NCBI GenBank assembly: GCA_963921195.1
Contig: OY992537.1
Location: 175,353,021-175,417,020 of the forward strand
Direction of reading: 5' to 3'
Origin: Pegoplata infirma
Taxonomy: Eukaryota > Arthropoda > Insecta > Diptera > Anthomyiidae
DNA: 64,000 nt
Within the stretch, counting starts at the first letter, position 1; each line of letters starts with the position of its first letter. The position numbers and the translations under genes were made by a program. This document shows, in pieces, positions 10,303-21,164 of this stretch. The notes under the pieces are model-generated. The model was not told where the DNA came from and searched no databases. It worked only from the letters and a program-made list of their open reading frames with translations.

Positions 10303-12248
10303 CAAGGAAGGTCTTTCATAGGGCACCCACCGATTGTCCTGAAACTTGCATATGGCAAAGAGGGGAGGAAAATAAGAGTTATCTGTTTTTCTTAGCTGCC
10401 CAATCGCACATTTAGAAATATAAAGGGGAGGGAAAAAACTGGATTTTTTTCGTTTTTTGAAGATTTTTAACATTTCTTCAGAAGAAACTATATGAACTTT
10501 TTTACAGATCGAAAGGTTTTTTGAAGGCCTATCCAATGGCGTATCGGCCGTTTCCAAATTCGGCGTCGTTAAGCTCCTATTTTTGAAATATAAAATCGTT
10601 GGGGTTTTTATTATGGAGAGGTATGGATACGTAGGACCACCAAAATCACATGAAATAATCTCTATTAAAATTAAGCTGACCCGTATTTTTGCGCTGGTTC
10701 GGATTTTATTCGGATTTTCCCGAAAGACCACATTTTTTCATAAGGTGGCAACCCTTTTTATACCCTACACCACTATGTGGTATAGGGTATATTGAGTTTG
10801 TGCTGATGTTTGTAACTACCCGAAATATTGGTCCTAGACATACCTTCAAGTATACCGATCGACTCAGAATTACCTTTTGAGTCGATTTAGCGATGTCCGT
10901 CCGTCCGTCTGTCCATCTAACGGTTTATCTATCGGTTTAAGCACGATACAGGCAATTTTCAATCAATTGACTTGAAATTTGAAACTTAAGCATCTTTTGG
11001 CCCAAGGACGAAGCCTATTGAAATTGGAGAACATCGGTACAAGTTAAGACCGAGCCCCCATACAAACGCCACCTTTGGATTCGGCTTAATGATTCTAATG
11101 ACCGTATTATAATAGATATCGCTTTGAAATTAAACAGGTAATCAAATTTTGTATGCATAAATCATCATTCCAAATTTCAAAGGAATCGGATCAGTCCTTC
11201 TGGTAGTCCCCATACAAGCCACCCTCCCGATATTCACATAATTCCCTCAAAATTCATAAAAACTAGTAGTAAAATTTTGATAAAAATTTTACTTTTAGTT
11301 GATAAACGTGTACTTTAGTTACCTTATCAAATCGGAATATAATTGGACCATTTTTGGACTAAGTCCCCCTCATAAAAATTTGACCGATATTTAGTTAAAT
11401 CGGTATATTGGCAAAAAAAAATAAACCAATTCCACTAAAATTTTATCTGTGTGTGTTTTCTACACTAAATAAAGATCTAACAAAACCCAGCAAAAACTTG
11501 GTAATGACACATCATTACCATTCGAATTACTTGGTAATGACAGAAAATTACCTTTAGCATTATTTTGAAATGTAAAATAAAGACTTATTAATAATGACTT
11601 ACATAAGTCATTATAATAAAATAAAAAAATTTCAGAACTAGATTTTCACTTTTTGACTCACTCTACATTATTTTGAATAAAAATAAAATGAAATTAAATA
11701 TTTTTTTATTTTTTTTTTAATTTTTTTTTTTTTTAAATAATTTTTTCATTACCTATAAGTATATATGTAATTGGTTATTATTACTGGTTTGATAACACTG
11801 TGCAACAAGAAAAATGAGCCTCAATGGCTTCAACGCCATATGAAAGTAGACCATCAAATGGACAAAATCACCAAAGGGTTTTGCAAAGTCAGTTCGGATT
11901 TCTTTTTTATAGCCCACTGAAGTTTTTATTTTTTTTTATCAAAAGCGTTTGGAAAACGTCAAAAATACTAAAATAATAACACATCTGAGCTTCAAAATAT
12001 GATTTGATGTCTTCAGTGAAATTTTATGGCGGTTCTTTTCTTAGAACATTTTAACCCTCTAACTGCCATTTTAAGGGGTCATTTTAGTCCTTTTTCAAAA
12101 ACTAAACACAGAAGTCTAATAAAACGTCCATTTAGAGGGTTAAAATGTTCTACAAATATTTTCCTCATAAAATTTCACTAGGGGTTGTCAAATACTTAAA
12201 GTTTGTGCGACATGCGCAAAGTGCTTAAAAAGGGTCAAGTATAAATAA

Positions 12249-13167
12249 CACAGGCACACAAAAAAAAAAAAGTGGCCAGACCCAGAGGGTAGACCCAGTT
12301 ATTTCTAGATTTTTGGGGTCGCTGAATCCGAATATGACCATAAAAAATCATTTCAATTGCCAGTTTTCCCCCAACCGCCCCCCTATAACCCCCAGAGGAT
12401 TGAATTTTAATTCTCATAGAAACTTAAAATTAATGTGTACTTTTATGTTTTTTTGGCAGCTGAAACCAGAAATGACAACAACAAAATTTTGTGACCCTTC
12501 CCTCAACCCCTAGCACGCCCTTACAACCCCCTGAAGGGGGATGAATTTTGAGAGTTTATACATAATTAAGATGTATATGGATTTCTAAGTTTTTTGGACC
12601 TCTAAAACCGAATTGGACTACAAAAAGTGTATAATACCCCTCCCTAACTCCCTAGTACCCCTTGCCACACCCTATATGGGATTTAATTTCGATTAAATTT
12701 GATTAACGTTTTAATGAAAATGTCAAAATTAAATCCCCTTTAGGGCGTAGTAAGGGGTGCTAGGGAGTGAGGGAGGGAGGGGAATTATACATTTTTTGTA
12801 GTCATATTCGGTTTTAGCGGTCCAAAAAACATAGAAATCCATATACATCTTAATTTTGTAAAAACACTCAAAATTCATCCCCCTTCAGGGGGTTGTAAGG
12901 ACGTGCTAGGGGTTGAGGGAAGGGTCACATAATTTTTTTGTTGTCATTTTGGTCTCAGCTGCCAAAAAAACTTAAAAGTACACATTAATTTTAAGTTTCT
13001 ATGAGAATTAAAAATCAATCCTCTGGGGGGTTATGGGGGGCGGTTGGGGCAAAACTGGCAATTGAAATGATTTTTTATGGTCATATTCGGATTCAGCGAC
13101 CCCAAAAACCTAGAGATAACTGGGTCTACCCTCTGGGTCTGGCCACTTTTTTTTTTGTGTGCCTGTG
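12249..13167. mobile_element. Palindromic element, 3-bp TSD (TAA), nested in foldback
   Basis: Ends CACAGGCACAC and GTGTGCCTGTG; flanked by TAA at 12246-12248 and 13168-13170. Nearly a perfect palindrome of ~460-bp arms centred near 12708 ('gtggccagacccagaggg', 'gaatccgaatatgacc' and complements). The host foldback's other arm (about 14370-14400) reads 'acattgattatttatact', the uninterrupted form of this target site with one TAA. That proves the insertion and its boundaries. The open frames 12235-12417 and 13001-13264 are the two arms read on opposite strands. Confidence 0.92.
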
Positions 13168-13170
13168 TAA

Positions 13171-14385
13171 TCAATGTTTGTTATTTTTTTTTAACAAAGA
13201 AGTGTTGAAAAATATCGACAAAAAACAGTGCAAATATACTTTTGAGCTTAAAATGATGTTCTGATGTGTTTTATAAAATTTTATGATGATTCTTTTCTTT
13301 GACCAAATTAACCCTCTAGCTCCCGTTTAAGGGGTCATTTTTGTCCTTTTTTAAAAGAAATACAAAAATGTCTACAAAAAAAGGCAGTTAGAGGGTTAAA
13401 ATATTTTACAAATATTTTCTGCATCAAATTTTACTATGGCACGTCTAAGACAGAAAGTTCGTCCGGCATATAGAAAATGCTTAAAAATTTTAAAGTATTC
13501 AAATTTTTTTTTTAGATTTTTTTTGGGCCGAAATATAAAAAAAACAAGCAACAAAGTTAAATTCGACTTTGGTGATCACGGCCAAAGTATTAAAAGATAT
13601 AACTAAGACTAAGCATATTTACTTATTGTTGCCATAAGCAGTTTGGTATTGCATTTTAGCGAAATCGGTTTAGCGGTTCAAAAGTTATGAACGAAAATGT
13701 AAGAACACCTCGAAAATTGTGGTACATTCAACATAACCTAAAAACAGAAAATGCTTTAATTCTGCTGCTGGTTGACACATGTGAACAGAATTGATCACCG
13801 AATGGTATTTAAACAAGTACAAACATATTTTTTACAAAAAAAAACATTTTCGTCAAATTTTTTTTTACCAAAAAAAAAAAAACATTTTCGTCAAATTTTT
13901 TTTTTACCAAAAAATTTTTTCGCGGATTTTTTTTTTTTAATTTTTGTTTTGTTTTTTTTTTTGCAAATAAACTTTTTTACATCGTGGAGGGTAATAATAC
14001 ATTACTTGTTTTTTTTTATATTTCGGCCCAAAAAAAAATATAAAAAAAATTTTTGAATACTTTAAAATTTTTAAGCATTTTCTATATGCTGGACGAACTT
14101 TCTGTCTTAGATGTGCCCTAGTAAAATTTGATGCAGAAAATATTTGTTACACATTTTAACCCTCTAACTGCCTTTTTTTATAGACTTTTTTGTATTTCGT
14201 TTAAAAAAGGACAAAAATTACCCCTTAAAACGGGAGCTAGAGGGTTAATTTGGTCAAAGAAAAGAATCATCATAAAATTTTTTAAAACACATCAGAACAT
14301 CATTTTAAGCTCAAAAGTATATTTGCACTGTTTTTTGTCGATATTTTTTAACACTGCTTTGGTAAAAAAAAAATAACAAACATTG
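13171..14385. repeat. Inner palindrome of the 3-kb foldback
   Basis: Arms 13171-13540 and about 14030-14385 pair ('gaccaaattaaccctctagc', 'cagaaagttcgtcc' and complements). The loop 13540-14030 starts and ends with 'gggccgaaatata' and its complement and holds a region reading 'ggccaaagtattaaaagata', then T- and A-rich runs. The loop may itself be a small later insert. No gene. Confidence 0.7.
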
Positions 14386-15187
14386 ATTATTTATACTTGA
14401 CCCTTTTTAAGCACTTTGCGCATGTCGCACAAACTTTGATCATTCGACAACCCCTAGTGAAATTTTATGAGGAAAATGTTTGTAGAACATTTGAACCCTC
14501 TAAATGGACGTTTTATTAGACTTCTGTGTTTAGTTTTTGAAAAAGGACTAAAAAGACCCCTTAAAATGTTAGTTAGAGGGTTAAAATGTCCTAAGAAAAG
14601 AACCGCCATAAAATTTCACTGAAGACATCAAATCATACTTTGAAGCTCAGATGTGTTTTTATTATAGTATTTTTGACGTTTTCCATACGCCTTTGTCAAA
14701 AATATGAAAACTTCAGTGGGCTATAAAAAAGAAATCCGAACTGACTTTGCAAAACCCTTTGGTGATTTTGTCCACTTGATAGTCTACTTTCATAAGGCAT
14801 TGAGGCTCAATGCGATGACCCAAAATTTGTTGCACAGTGTAATCATTACATTTGGCACATTTGCTTGTAAATGTAATGGGAAAGGTAATTCGAATCAGAA
14901 GTAGTTATAACTTTTGAATTTCCCATTACACATTTCATTACTTGGTAATGCAAGTTTTTGCTGGGAAGACAGATCCAATCGTTCCATGTTTGGACTAGGG
15001 ACCCATTTTCCGGAAAATACTGGTGTAGGGTATCAAGTGGTTGGGCTTGACCGACTGTAACTTTCTTACTTGTTTAAATTTGAGATTGTACAGCTAAAAA
15101 AAAAAACAGGTAACTCTTATTTTTCTCCCTTCATTCCCATATGCAAGTTTCAGGACAATCGGCGGGTGCCCTCTGAAAGACCTTCCT

Positions 15188-15433
15188 TGTGAGTTTGGAG
15201 CGTATGTCATATCTCGATTTCTCAATTGGGGCTTACTACTTCTGTGGAACCTGGTGATGAATTCAATTCTACTCTCGCTGAAAGCATGTGGTTGTCATGT
15301 TGTCACATATGCTGACGATGTCGCGGTAGCGGTAAAGGGAAAACACTTACCAATCCTGAAGGACATTCTTCTCGTTTCTCTGAAAGATCTGTCTAAATAG
15401 GCAAGAGACTGTGGTCTGGGAGTTAATCCACAC
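15188..15433 (+). pseudogene. Retrotransposon copy A, RT palm with YADD
   Basis: Translates as 'LWNLVMNSILLSLKACG' followed by 'CHVVTYADDVAVAVKGK' (YADD codons at 15308-15319), then 'ILKDILLVSLKDLSK', a stop, and 'ARDCGLGVNPH'. The YADD catalytic pair of reverse transcriptase is intact even though the gene is not. This piece joins 10302 on its left and, after removal of the foldback and a MITE, 17988 on its right. Confidence 0.85.
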
Positions 15434-17819
15434 TAAGGGTGGGATAGTGTTGTGTGAGATTTTAAGCAGCAATATTTGGAAGCGCTAGAACCGCTCATTT
15501 TGTGAGGTTGGTAAAAAAAGTGTATGAGCCAAAAAATGGGGGAGGTCGGATATAATCTAGGGGTCGCTCATCGGGGGCAAAGTTGGGCGTAGAGGGGAAA
15601 AAATCCACAAAAAGCCCCAAAACTCCCCTGGTTTTGCTCCTAGAGGGGTCAAATGTGAGACCGGCCCCCATTAGTTTTTCCCCCTGAACACTTTTGCCAA
15701 ACTTTTGCAAAAACTTTTGCAAAACCTAAGCCCTATCTCCAATTCCTAAGGTGGGTCCCATACAAAGGTTCAATTTAAAAAAAATCTTGCTCCTACCGCT
15801 CTAGCTGTCCTAGAAGTCACCCTAGAGGAATCAAATGTATGACCGACCCCCAATATTTTTTCAACCCCAACATTTTTTAGAACATACCTACCCCCTATCT
15901 TCAATCCTTAGGGTGGTCCCCATGCATTTTTTTAAATTTTTCTTAAATTGTCATATTAAATCAGCTCCTACCGGTCCAATGGTGCCTCCTAGAGGGGTCA
16001 TTATCAAGACCAACCCCCATTAATTTTTAGCCCCCAACAATTCTTCTGAACATACCAATTCCATATCGCCAATTCCTAAGGGGTCTCCCACACAAAACGA
16101 CATTTTTGTAAATCTTGCTCCCACCGCTCTAACTATCGCAGGGGTGACCCTAGAGAAGTTAAATGTGTGACCGACCCCCAATATTTATTCAGCCCCAACA
16201 TTTTCCCCAAACAAACCTACCCTCTATTTTTAAGCCTTAAGGGTGTCCCCACACAATTTTTATTTTTTTTTATTTTTTTTTTATAAAATTTGCGCCTACC
16301 GCTCCCACTGTGCCTTTTAGGGACGGGAAATGCAGACTGACCCCCATTAATTTTTGCCCCCTACATTTTTTCTGAACATACCTACGCCGTATTTACACTT
16401 TGTAGGGGTGCTCCCCTGGGGAAAACTAAATTAGTAATGTATGTAAAGAAGTCAAATGTATGACCTGCCCATATATTTTTTTAGCCAAAACATTTTCTTC
16501 AAACATACCTACCCTCTATCTTCAAGGTGTTACTCCACAATGTTTTCATTTATTTTATCGAGAAATCCGAGGTCTTTAATTTGTAATTTAATAGTAACTT
16601 TTGTTAAGCGTAAAAAAATATTTTTTTTAACTTGAAAATAATAAAAAATTATAAATAATATAACTATAAATCAAACTAATTTATTTTTATCAAATTAATT
16701 TATTTTATTGTTTCCGATTTTCGGCCACGACCTGAAGCAAAACTATTTTTTCCTCCTCGTTACGGCACAACACGTTGTTATAGTTTTCTATTAATTTTAT
16801 CTTGTTTTGGCTAAAAAAATATATGGGCAGGTCATACATTTGACTTCTTTACATACATTACTAATTTAGTTTTCCCCAGGGGAGCACCCCTACAAAGTGT
16901 AAATACGGCGTAGGTATGTTCAGAAAAAATGTAGGGGGCAAAAATTAATGGGGGTCAGTCTGCATTTCCCGTCCCTAAAAGGCACAGTGGGAGCGGTAGG
17001 CGCAAATTTTATAAAAAAAAATAAAAAAAAATAAAAATTGTGTGGGGACACCCTTAAGGCTTAAAAATAGAGGGTAGGTTTGTTTGGGGAAAATGTTGGG
17101 GCTGAATAAATATTGGGGGTCGGTCACACATTTAACTTCTCTAGGGTCACCCCTGCGATAGTTAGAGCGGTGGGAGCAAGATTTACAAAAATGTCGTTTT
17201 GTGTGGGAGACCCCTTAGGAATTGGAGATATGGAATTGGTATGTTCAGAAGAATTGTTGGGAGCTAAAAATTAATGGGGGTTGGTCTTGATAATGACCCC
17301 TATAGGAGGCACCATTGGACCGGTAGGAGCTGATTCAATATGACAATTTAAGAAAAAATAAAAAAAAATGCATAAGGATTGAAGATAGGGGGTAGGTATG
17401 TTCTATGAAAATGTTGGGGTTGGAAAAATATTGGGGGTCGGTCATACATTTGATTCCTCTAGGGTGACTTCTAGGACAGCTAGAGCGGTAGGAGCAAGAT
17501 TTTTTTAAAATTGAACCTTTGTATGGGACCCCCCTTAGGGATTGGAGATAGGGCTTAGGTATGTTTGGCAAAAGTGTTCAGGGGGAAAAAATAATGGGGG
17601 CCGGTCTCACATTTGACCCCTCTAGGAGCAAAACCAGGGGAGTTTTGGGCCTTTTTGTGGATTTTTTCCCCTCTACGCCCAACTTTGACCCCGATGAGCG
17701 ATCCCTAGATCCTATCCGATCTGCCCCATTTTTTGGCCCATGCATTTTTTTTACGAACCTCACAAAATAAGCGGTTCTAGCGTGTCGAAATCGAAAACTC
17801 GTGCACTATCCCACCCCTA
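15434..17819. mobile_element. Foldback DNA transposon, copy 2 (2386 bp, 8-bp TSD)
   Basis: Same termini as copy 1: TAAGGGTGGGATAGTG at 15434 and CACTATCCCACCCCTA ending at 17819. Flanked by a perfect 8-bp duplication ATCCACAC (15426-15433 and 17820-17827). The arms 15434-16430 and 16865-17819 are more alike than in copy 1. The core is reduced to about 430 bp and keeps only the last part of the protein relic. It lies in the dead retrotransposon, at the edge of the small MITE 17825-17987. Confidence 0.93.
16705..16805 (-). pseudogene. C-terminal relic of foldback core protein
   Basis: On the minus strand 16797 down to 16705 gives 'KLIENYNNVLCRNEEEK' then 'IVLLQVVAENRKQ' and a stop codon (TAA, complement of 16705-16707). 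The first part matches the end of the relic in copy 1 almost residue for residue and is open without breaks, so this copy preserves the true C-terminus. The rest of the gene is missing. Confidence 0.7.
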
Positions 17820-17824
17820 ATCCA

Positions 17825-17987
17825 CACTCTAAAAAAATGATTCCAGTTTCCTACTATAAATTGGGTAAATTTCACCAAATTCAAATAATATACTACTATA
17901 AATGTGTAAATTTTTTGGTAAAACTACGCATTTTGTGTAAATTTACCAAATTTATAGTAGGAAACTAAAATCATTGTAATTAGAGTG
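17825..17987. mobile_element. Small CACTC-ended MITE (163 bp)
   Basis: Inverted repeats start CACTCTAA and end TTAGAGTG; inside, 'gtttcctactataaatt' pairs with its complement near 17950. Flanking CA on both sides suggests a 2-bp duplication. The foldback's duplication ATCCACAC overlaps its first three bases, so the foldback arrived after this MITE. Confidence 0.75.
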
Positions 17988-18905
17988 CAAGTACAACAGA
18001 GCTTGTCTTGTTTACAAGGTAAAAAAAGATTCTTGCTGTTTCTCTGGACGGTCCTGAAATCGCCTTCTCAGATGGAGTCAAGTACCTTGTAGCATTTCTA
18101 GATAGAAAGTTGAGTTTCAGGCGTAATATTGTGGAACGGGTAAGAAAAGCAACGATTGCTTTGTATTCCTAAAAAGGGGCATTGGAAAACGTTGGGTTTT
18201 TAGCCCTAAAGTAGTTCATTTGATTTTTAAAGAAGTGGTGCGCCCAATGCTGCTGTATGGAATCATTGTGTGGTATCCTGTTTTAGAGATAAAACGAAAC
18301 TGTGTTTATCACGAAAGTACAGATAATGGTATCGATGTACATCACAGATGGATCGAAGCTACATAAGCTATTGGGCTTCGGAGTCTATTTGGAAGAGCTT
18401 GTGTTGGCTCGAAGATTACCAGATCATTGCAGTGTTTACCAGGCAGAGATGCTGGAAATAAAGGAAGTGGCTGACTGCTAAATAAGCAGTTGACATCTAT
18501 TTCGACAGTCAAGCCGAGAACAAGTTCTGCCCTTAACTGCCGCCCGCCTTTAAGTTACATACGAGCAGTTTGACATACGAGCCATATGGGTCCCAGGGCA
18601 CAGATACATTCCAGGGAATGGCAAAGTCGACGAGCTTGCAGGCCTGTGAACTATCTTAAAGTTTCCAATGTTGTTGAAATGTTTTGTTATGCCTCTAGAA
18701 ACTTGCAAGCAAAATATACGGTTTTGTTTCGCAACGGATAGTTATCAGAGATTGGCACATGGATGGACTTAATCGAAAGCGCACAAGTGTGCTGATTTTG
18801 CTTCAAAAAGTAAATATTTCGAAGGCCTTATTGAGCGGATAAATGTGCCGTAAAATTACTTTTGCCGGAGTTGCTTGGATTAAGAAACTTAAACTGAAAT
18901 GTTAA
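17988..18905 (+). pseudogene. Retrotransposon copy A, RT thumb and RNase H
   Basis: Begins 'YNRACLVYK', then 'AFSDGVKYLVAFLDRKLSF' and 'RNIVERVRKATIALYS' (RT thumb). RNase H follows from about 18340: 'YITDGSKLHKLLGFGVYLEE', 'RRLPDHCSVYQAEMLEIKEVADC', a damaged 'DSQ' region and 'WVPGHRYIPGNGKVDELA'. The D, E and final D-containing motifs can be seen but stops and shifts break the frame. It fades near 18905 before the tail. RNase H places the family in the I superclade rather than Jockey. Confidence 0.8.
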
Positions 18906-19662
18906 AACTTATTTTTTATGACATATTAAAACTTATATCTCAATAACGATTTCTTTAAAGGAGTTCAAAAATCCTCTAAGACTGTCGTGGTTTAAAGTCA
19001 TTTCGCAAAAACTATATTTTTTTTTTTAACAAAAATCATATAAAATAACTAAAATTTTCTCTTAACATATTTTGTGTCTGCTTCTGGTTACCCACATTAA
19101 CATCACCACTTTCTTACTTTACTTTGCTAGGAATAACTACATCGTCAGACCTATTAGCAACACCATATGAACGAATCTACCGAGAATACGACTTCATATA
19201 TCCAAGTCAATTCATTCAACATATAGCTGATATATATACACTCACACATACTCACAGAAGTGTTTCGTAGAAAATTCAAACACAAACTCATAATTACACA
19301 TACATCTACATCTACATATAACTGAAAATAACACAATTCCATTATAGTCAAACAACCCAAACAAACTAACTCTACGTTTACAAACATCAGCAGTCAGTCG
19401 TCCACAGCATACGCAAAAAGCCACATTGAAATTCTATTCTGTGAAACTGCCTTTATATGTATGAATTCCAAAAAAAAAAAAACAGAGTGTGTTATTAGGC
19501 TGTTTCGTTTTCCATTTGACACTATGCTCTGAAGGTATTCCATTTTATGTTATTAAATGCGCTTCAAAATATGCAACACTTTTTGAGAAATCGAAAAGGT
19601 TGTATATCTTTTAAGTTCTTCACATGATCAGGGTATAAGCAAAACAATGGTTGGATAGTTAT
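18906..19662. other. Unassigned AT-rich stretch
   Basis: No gene or TIR pair seen. 19220-19330 is rich in ACACATAC/ACATCTACAT simple sequence. Overlapping minus-strand frames 19154-19424 follow this low-complexity DNA and are rejected. Confidence 0.5.
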
Positions 19663-20811
19663 CGATTTTACAGTTCAACAACCAAAATCGGAATGAAAAG
19701 AAATCAAAAGCAAATGAAAGTTGACATTTTCAACAACAAAACCCTCGTGGTTTTTTAGTTAAGTGACAGATTTTTTTTAAACGCATTTGAAGATGGTGAA
19801 CTATTACACCGTTCGACAAAAAAGTCATTAAATACGAACTGGATAGCATTCATTTGAAACTAGAGACTAAATGTAGTAAAACTGCATTTACAGTTTTTTA
19901 TTTCGTGATTATGTTTCCTATTAAAATGTCTTAAAATTTCCAACGACTTTATTTTTGTAAAATATTTTTTTAAAATTTGTACTTGTCCTAGGATGCCAAA
20001 TAATGGCAAATGAAAGAGAAGGATCTCCGATAATTTTCATCATAATTTACTTCAGGAAAAAAGAGGTAAGAAGCGCCTTTCAAAACTTTATCCTTCAATA
20101 TCATTTAAAATTTTCAACAAAATATTTTTGATATAGTTTTGAAAATACATTATTCACTGCCTTTTTCCTGGTATGACAAAATAAAAAATGGAAAAATTAG
20201 CAAAGGTTCTCCTCTTTCGTTTGACATCAATATCGACATTATAAGACAAATACAAATATTTAAAAAATATTTTACCAAATGTATCTTTTAGAACTTTGAA
20301 GTCCTTCTAAAGTTCAACAGGATCATGAAATGAAAAACTGCAAATGCAGATTCACTAGATTTGATCTGTACATTCAGACGTATACAATCCGGTTCATTTT
20401 TAATATTGGCTGTTGGACGGTGTTATAATTATAATTACTTGAGAACTATAAAAGAGGCGTATACCTAATTTTGTAATTGTCTTTAAATAACAATCATACG
20501 CAACGTTGCACAATGGTTTCTTTTTAATAATTCGGCTATTCAGTAAGTACTGGACCGATTGCAGCGAAATTCATACCGGTTAAAGCTAAAGTATGGAGAT
20601 CAGCCCCACGTTTCCAATAAGGGCACCACCAGGCGCTCCTACGGTAGGACATATTTAGTATACAAAAACTTTAAATGTTTTAAAATCACCAATTTCGAAT
20701 TCGTGTAAAAAAATCTCGCATTAAACTAAAATAAGCTTTGAGCGGTTTTTTATGGAAAATGCCAACTTTCATTTGCTTTTTGTTTGGTCCCATCCCGATT
20801 TTGAAAATTCG
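19663..20811. mobile_element. CAACAACCAAAATCGG-family TIR element
   Basis: Left end CAGTTCAACAACCAAAATCGG-like after TTA; the arm ('gcaaatgaaagttgacattt', 'ggttttttagttaagtgaca') pairs with 20690-20811 ('tggaaaatgccaactttcat'). The right terminus past 'cccgattttg' is missing, replaced by a palindrome at 20812. The conserved interior has 'caatcatacgcaac' and 'ctattcagtaagtactggac', shared with 43276-43843, 58330-58640, 59310-59570 and 62215-62590. A later insert sits at 19807-20422. Non-coding. Confidence 0.75.
19807..20422. mobile_element. CACCGT-ended MITE, 3-bp TSD (TTA)
   Basis: Ends CACCGTTCGACA and TGTTGGACGGTG; flanked by TTA at 19804-19806 and 20423-20425. Inner pairing includes 'aaactgcatttacagttttt' near 19880 and its counterpart near 20340. 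Another family copy reads continuously through this spot (complement of about 62430-62450), showing the empty site. Confidence 0.8.
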
Positions 20812-21040
20812 AAAGGACAAAATCGGCTGCAGTTGTACAGCTAAAATTACTGGACTGATTTTGATAATTTTTTTATTTGTATTTTATTAAATTCTCCAGT
20901 ACTTATCTGAGCCGTTTTTTTGAAATTAAAAAAATTAAGTACTAGAGAATTTAATAATCTACAGATAAAAACAAAACATCAAAATCGCTTCAGTACTTTT
21001 TGCTGTACAACTGCGGCCGATTTTGTCTTTTAAAAAAAGA
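20812..21040. repeat. Palindromic repeat
   Basis: 'ggacaaaatcggctgcagtt' plus 'gtacagc' at 20815-20842 pairs with 'gctgtacaactgcggcc' and 'gattttgtc' at 21001-21029; 'ttaaattctccagtactta' pairs with 'gtactagagaatttaat' in the middle. A small foldback MITE, no duplication resolved. Confidence 0.65.
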
Positions 21041-21164
21041 ATTCTAAAATTGAGTGGCAATTCTTGTTGACCAAATATTGTGTTATAAAATTTTAAAAAT
21101 ATTACAATAATTCTTTCAAATAAAAAAAAAAAAACAGAATTGGACTGCGTATTTATATTTTTAT

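Larger units (their letters stand above)
11796..14839. mobile_element. 3-kb foldback element, 3-bp TSD (TAA)
   Basis: Ends CACTGTGCAACAAG and TTGTTGCACAGTG; flanked by TAA at 11793-11795 and 14840-14842. The outer arms 11796-12248 and 14386-14839 are reverse complements ('cttcagtgggctataaaaaa', 'accctctaactgcc' blocks); the inner palindrome 13171-14385 continues them. The terminal CACTG and 3-bp duplication resemble CACTA-type or Harbinger-type elements. The same CACAGTGCAACAA end occurs on the smaller elements at 19663 and 43276. No transposase frame found. The lone open frames (13772-14056, 14128-14376, 14704-14904) read through homopolymer or arm sequence. Confidence 0.85.
11486..14965. 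mobile_element. CCCAGCAAAAA MITE shell
   Basis: Left end CCCAGCAAAAACTTGGTAAT and right end, as its complement, CAAGTTTTTGCTGGG. The subterminal 'ttggtaatga' and 'attaccattcgaattac' text recurs on the right at 14840-14950. Flanking AA dinucleotides could be a 2-bp duplication. It sits inside the mini-me element; its own DNA is 11486-11795 and 14840-14965. A smaller relative may be 54602-54843. Confidence 0.7.
10758..15076 (+). mobile_element. mini-me/DINE-type element, interrupted
   Basis: Opens with a hairpin TACCCTACACCACTATGTGG + TATAGGGTA (10761-10790), continues with a 'cgaaatattggtcctagac' line and the (GTCY)n tract 'gatgtccgtccgtccgtctg' at about 10890, and ends at 15076 with 'ttgaccgactgtaactttctta' type text and CTTGTTT. 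mini-me elements of flies are known to carry TA-rich and (GTCY)n microsatellites; the 3' end matches the reverse-oriented copy at 26953. 11486-14965 was inserted into it. No protein expected. Confidence 0.75.
10303..15187. mobile_element. CAAGGGAAG-family TIR element, outer shell of nest
   Basis: Left end CAAGGAAGGTCTTTC and right end GAAAGACCTTCCTTG, continuing inward as an inverted repeat ('ccgattgtcctgaaacttgc', then 'atatgg'). Its own sequence is 10303-10757 and 15077-15187; everything between was inserted later. 10440-10745 matches the interior of the 6264-6851 copy ('ctatccaatgg', 'gacccgtatttttgc'). The flanks AGA and TGA make only an imperfect 3-bp duplication. Open frames 10258-10731 and 10583-10795 are not conserved. 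Confidence 0.75.

Noticed and set aside
10300..15190. Clean 3-bp duplication around the outer shell of the nest
   Set aside because: AGA on the left and TGA on the right differ at one base; mutation is possible but it is not counted as evidence.
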